This document shows, in pieces, positions 63,981-64,000 of a DNA stretch of 64,000 nt. A model generated the notes under the pieces. The model saw only the letters and a list, made by a program, of their open reading frames with translations, made no database searches and was not told the DNA's origin. How positions within the stretch are numbered: the stretch's first letter is position 1; every line of letters starts with the position of its first letter. Made by a program: the position numbers and the translations under genes. The DNA is from Adiantum capillus-veneris (Eukaryota > Streptophyta > Polypodiopsida > Polypodiales > Pteridaceae), in NCBI GenBank assembly GCA_014529385.2, contig CM043965.1:67079690-67143689 (forward strand), read 5' to 3'.

Positions 63981-63988
63981 TATATATA
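63981..63988 (-). promoter_or_regulatory. Possible TATA box of the right-edge gene
   Basis: CTATATATAGG on the minus strand about 100 bp upstream of the ATG at 63,880, a plausible spacing for a plant promoter with a 70-base 5' leader. Placement alone supports it. Confidence 0.45.
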
Positions 63989-64000
63989 GACTCCTCAGGA

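Overview
The window is plant nuclear DNA, and about 85% of it (1-54,674) is nested Ty3/gypsy LTR retrotransposons of the non-chromoviral Athila/Tat-like kind. Their primer-binding sites match the 3' end of plant tRNA-Asp, and no chromodomain is visible. The rest (54,675-64,000) is low-copy sequence with decayed gene fragments, strong microsatellites and a small LINE remnant. Degenerate pentatricopeptide (PPR) fragments at 56.0-56.4 kb are worded like the PPR proteins of ferns and other early land plants. With the large nested elements this makes a big-genome fern or similar plant my best guess, though a gymnosperm is possible. This is inference only. I found no tRNA, rRNA or CRISPR.

Layout. 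Element A2 (minus strand, 1-1,127 and 30,149-32,667) is the oldest layer and was split by element B. Element B (plus, 1,128-30,143) has two ~920-bp LTRs, PBS, PPT and a 5-bp target duplication TGGGC on both sides. Element A (minus, 3,796-16,757) sits inside B's gag region; its 3' LTR is cut to 157 bp and about 1.7 kb of B gag is missing at the same junction. A repeat-rich spacer (32,668-33,544) follows. Element C (plus, 33,545-54,523) is a second member of the B family without its 3' LTR. Element D (plus, 44,092-49,242) sits inside C's integrase. It is a complete, young, non-autonomous relative of A with two 571-bp LTRs and the target duplication ATGGT. A short A-type gag scrap (54,524-54,674) ends the block.

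How the genes work together. A and B/C each encode gag, an aspartic protease, reverse transcriptase, RNase H and integrase, but most frames carry stops or shifts. Both families also have a second retropepsin-like domain downstream of integrase, followed by a basic tail with repeated W-V-P-K motifs. B and C have two consecutive integrase N-terminal (HHCC) modules where A has one. They also carry a long 3' accessory frame with coiled coils, and arrays of degenerate ~285-bp repeats, each centred on a palindrome built on AATAATCGCGATTATT, in both the 5' leader and the 3' non-coding region. Element D has lost gag core and all of pol, and keeps one 507-codon frame that fuses the gag N-terminus to the second protease-like domain and WVPK tail. 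It would have to be mobilised by an A-type partner.

The most interesting candidates are the palindrome-centred arrays, the duplicated integrase N-terminal module, the second protease-WVPK frame shared by both lineages, and its exclusive retention in element D. At the right edge (62.8-63.9 kb, minus strand) there is a plausible host gene with a TATA box, which I do not recognise.
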